Positions 62,501 to 64,000 of a DNA stretch of 64,000 nt are shown here, piece after piece. The notes under the pieces were generated by a model. That model made no database searches. It was not told the origin of the DNA and saw only the letters and a list, made by a program, of their open reading frames with translations. A program made the translations under genes and the position numbers. How positions within the stretch are numbered: position 1 is the first letter of the stretch; every line of letters begins with the position of its first letter. Source of the stretch: Sisyra terminalis (taxonomy: Eukaryota > Arthropoda > Insecta > Neuroptera > Sisyridae); contig OY292275.1 in NCBI GenBank assembly GCA_958496175.1, forward strand, positions 28,373,001 through 28,437,000, read 5' to 3'.

Positions 62501-64000
62501 ATACAGAAAGTTGTAATGAAGATTCGATTATTTGAATAGTTGTCGGCGCTTTAGACTTATTGATTGTTTGAAAACTATTTCTTCAATTTGACAAACATAC
62601 ATCCACATATATGTCCTTATCAAATACATTCTGAAACCCATCGCGTTATAAGCACCACAATTATTAGTACGACTCTTAAGTTTTTACGAAAGGCCCTTCG
62701 TTTAAGCACCATCAACGTGAGCCCTTTGGGATATTATATCCCGTTTATCTCTGATTGAGAGTGTACTTACTCTTCGTCGCCCTTTATACGAAACGAAGTT
62801 TACTCACCACAAGAATCGCCAAACATTGACTCTGCACTCAAATGTCATCCATATTTAATATCCATTTCATATATTACAACTTTACAAAGTGTGCGTACCG
62901 TGTCCTCCTTCATTGAACAAACATTTTGAGAACGATGATGATGAAGAGGATTGTATCAAAGAGACACGCCGCCTTATTTTGTATATATGTACACATTTAT
63001 TTGTAAATATGAAAAGAACCTTTAAGTAAGTACTTCGCTTAGAAAGTTAAACTTGCATTAGCATTATGTATGTTTACTAAATTTTACTACGATTGGTTAT
63101 AATTTTCCAACATTAAAATGGAGTAAAACATATTTTTCTATAGAGCTGTTATTTTTTTATATAGTTGTCAATATTTACGGAATTAAGTCATTTCAAGGAA
63201 CGTTAATAATTAAAATACCTGCAGTTAGTTCGTCGTTCCCTAAACAATAAATAAAATATTCAGATTATTGATAACTAATTATTATAGTAGTGAATTTCTC
63301 TGCTGGAACATCTAGCATACATTGGCAGTTGAAATTCGTATCTGAAGCGGAGGAAATATTATTTTGGATATTTGAAGATTTTAAAATTGTGGTAATTGTG
63401 GTATTGTTCTTAACTGTGATTTCTACTTCTACCTACTTGAAATTCACTTTTTGTAGTAAAATAATAGGAGTAATATATTTTAAAAGAAATTAAAAAAAAA
63501 ATATATTTAAAAGTTTAATTTTCTTTTACAACTTGATTAAATCAATTAATTTTTTTATAAACCAAAATATTTATAAGTTTTTTTATACGTTATAGAAAAA
63601 CACCTAAAATCATTTCAATGCAAAGAAGTATAACTTTAATCTAATAAATATTACTATTTTTTATTATAAGTTAAACAAAGATGCAATCCAAATATGCTCA
63701 TTTATACATAATAATAAAACATTGAAACCATTTTTAATATTTCTTTAAAATCGCACTAAACATATAGAAAATCTTAATTTTGTTAAACTTTTCCACAAAG
63801 AAAATCGTATGTAAAAATTATTTTTGCTAAGGTACCTGTTTATAATAATTGTTTTATTTAAAAAAAAAACTATTTTCTTTCTCTAAAAAAAAAAATAAAC
63901 ATTTGAATATGTTAAGTATCATTAAGCTGAAGTACAATATTTACTAACTTTGTCGGCATTTCGGTCGGCACTAACTAAATTTTGTCGTATATGCTTCTTC
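56571..64000 (+). other. First intron of the Iroquois gene (partial)
   Basis: The stretch starts at the GTAAAA donor and runs off the window. I see no second exon. Simple GATGAT patches at 57563-57612 and 62935-62950, GATAGACG/GGATG-type short repeats at 58085-58175 and an A/T low-complexity run at 59345-59450 are the visible structure. GC-richer patches at about 57660-57880, 58000-58260 and 62560-62960 are the best places to look for conserved enhancers. Confidence 0.6.

Overview
The window is strongly A+T-rich animal DNA with few and short open frames, spliced coding exons with GT/AG borders, tRNA-derived SINEs, non-LTR retrotransposon remnants and many small terminal-inverted-repeat elements. 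Exon content points to an insect. The order cannot be fixed from the sequence alone. There are no rRNA genes, no credible functional tRNA genes and no CRISPR array.

Layout. (1) Left edge to about 7.1 kb, minus strand: the first three coding exons (7107-6972, 5112-4655, 4591-4442) of a Sowah (sosondowah) gene. Its N-terminal winged-helix domain is split by intron 1, and the VRERMQKFN-type motif lies in exon 3. The ankyrin part lies beyond the left edge. (2) 7.1-25.2 kb: non-coding DNA rich in repeats: a SINE, LINE fragments of two kinds, a TA-flanked MITE and a 187-bp foldback with a hammerhead-like core. (3) 25.3-26.1 kb: a CpG-rich block, then an unidentified first coding exon (25939-26136, plus strand, 66 residues, ending at a consensus donor in phase 0). 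(4) 26.1-39.7 kb: a long repeat-bearing stretch with a second hammerhead-like foldback (28542-28828), a TIR element (29525-29904) and a cluster of heat-shock-element-like sites (about 37.9-38.05 kb). (5) 39.73-40.20 kb: a compact, intronless dynein light chain 4 (DNAL4-type) gene with TATA, initiator-like site and polyadenylation signal. (6) 40.2-55.2 kb: non-coding, with at least four more MITE-like elements, a second SINE copy and an (AT)41 tract. (7) 55.2 kb to the right edge: a GC-richer promoter/5' UTR region and the 16-codon first coding exon (56523-56570) of an Iroquois-family homeobox gene (araucan/caupolican type), followed by more than 7 kb of its first intron.

The main conclusion is that Sowah and Iroquois lie head-to-head about 49 kb apart. 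This is the ancient Iroquois-Sowah genomic regulatory block known across bilaterians, so the long gene-poor interval is expected to hold Iroquois enhancers rather than being empty. Two things sit inside the block: the unidentified exon at 25.9 kb, whose splice phase matches the Iroquois exon 1 donor (possible alternative first exon), and the small DNAL4-type gene. The mobile elements show internal relationships: two SINE copies share a 3' hairpin tail with a LINE 3' fragment, and two otherwise different foldbacks share a hammerhead-like core.
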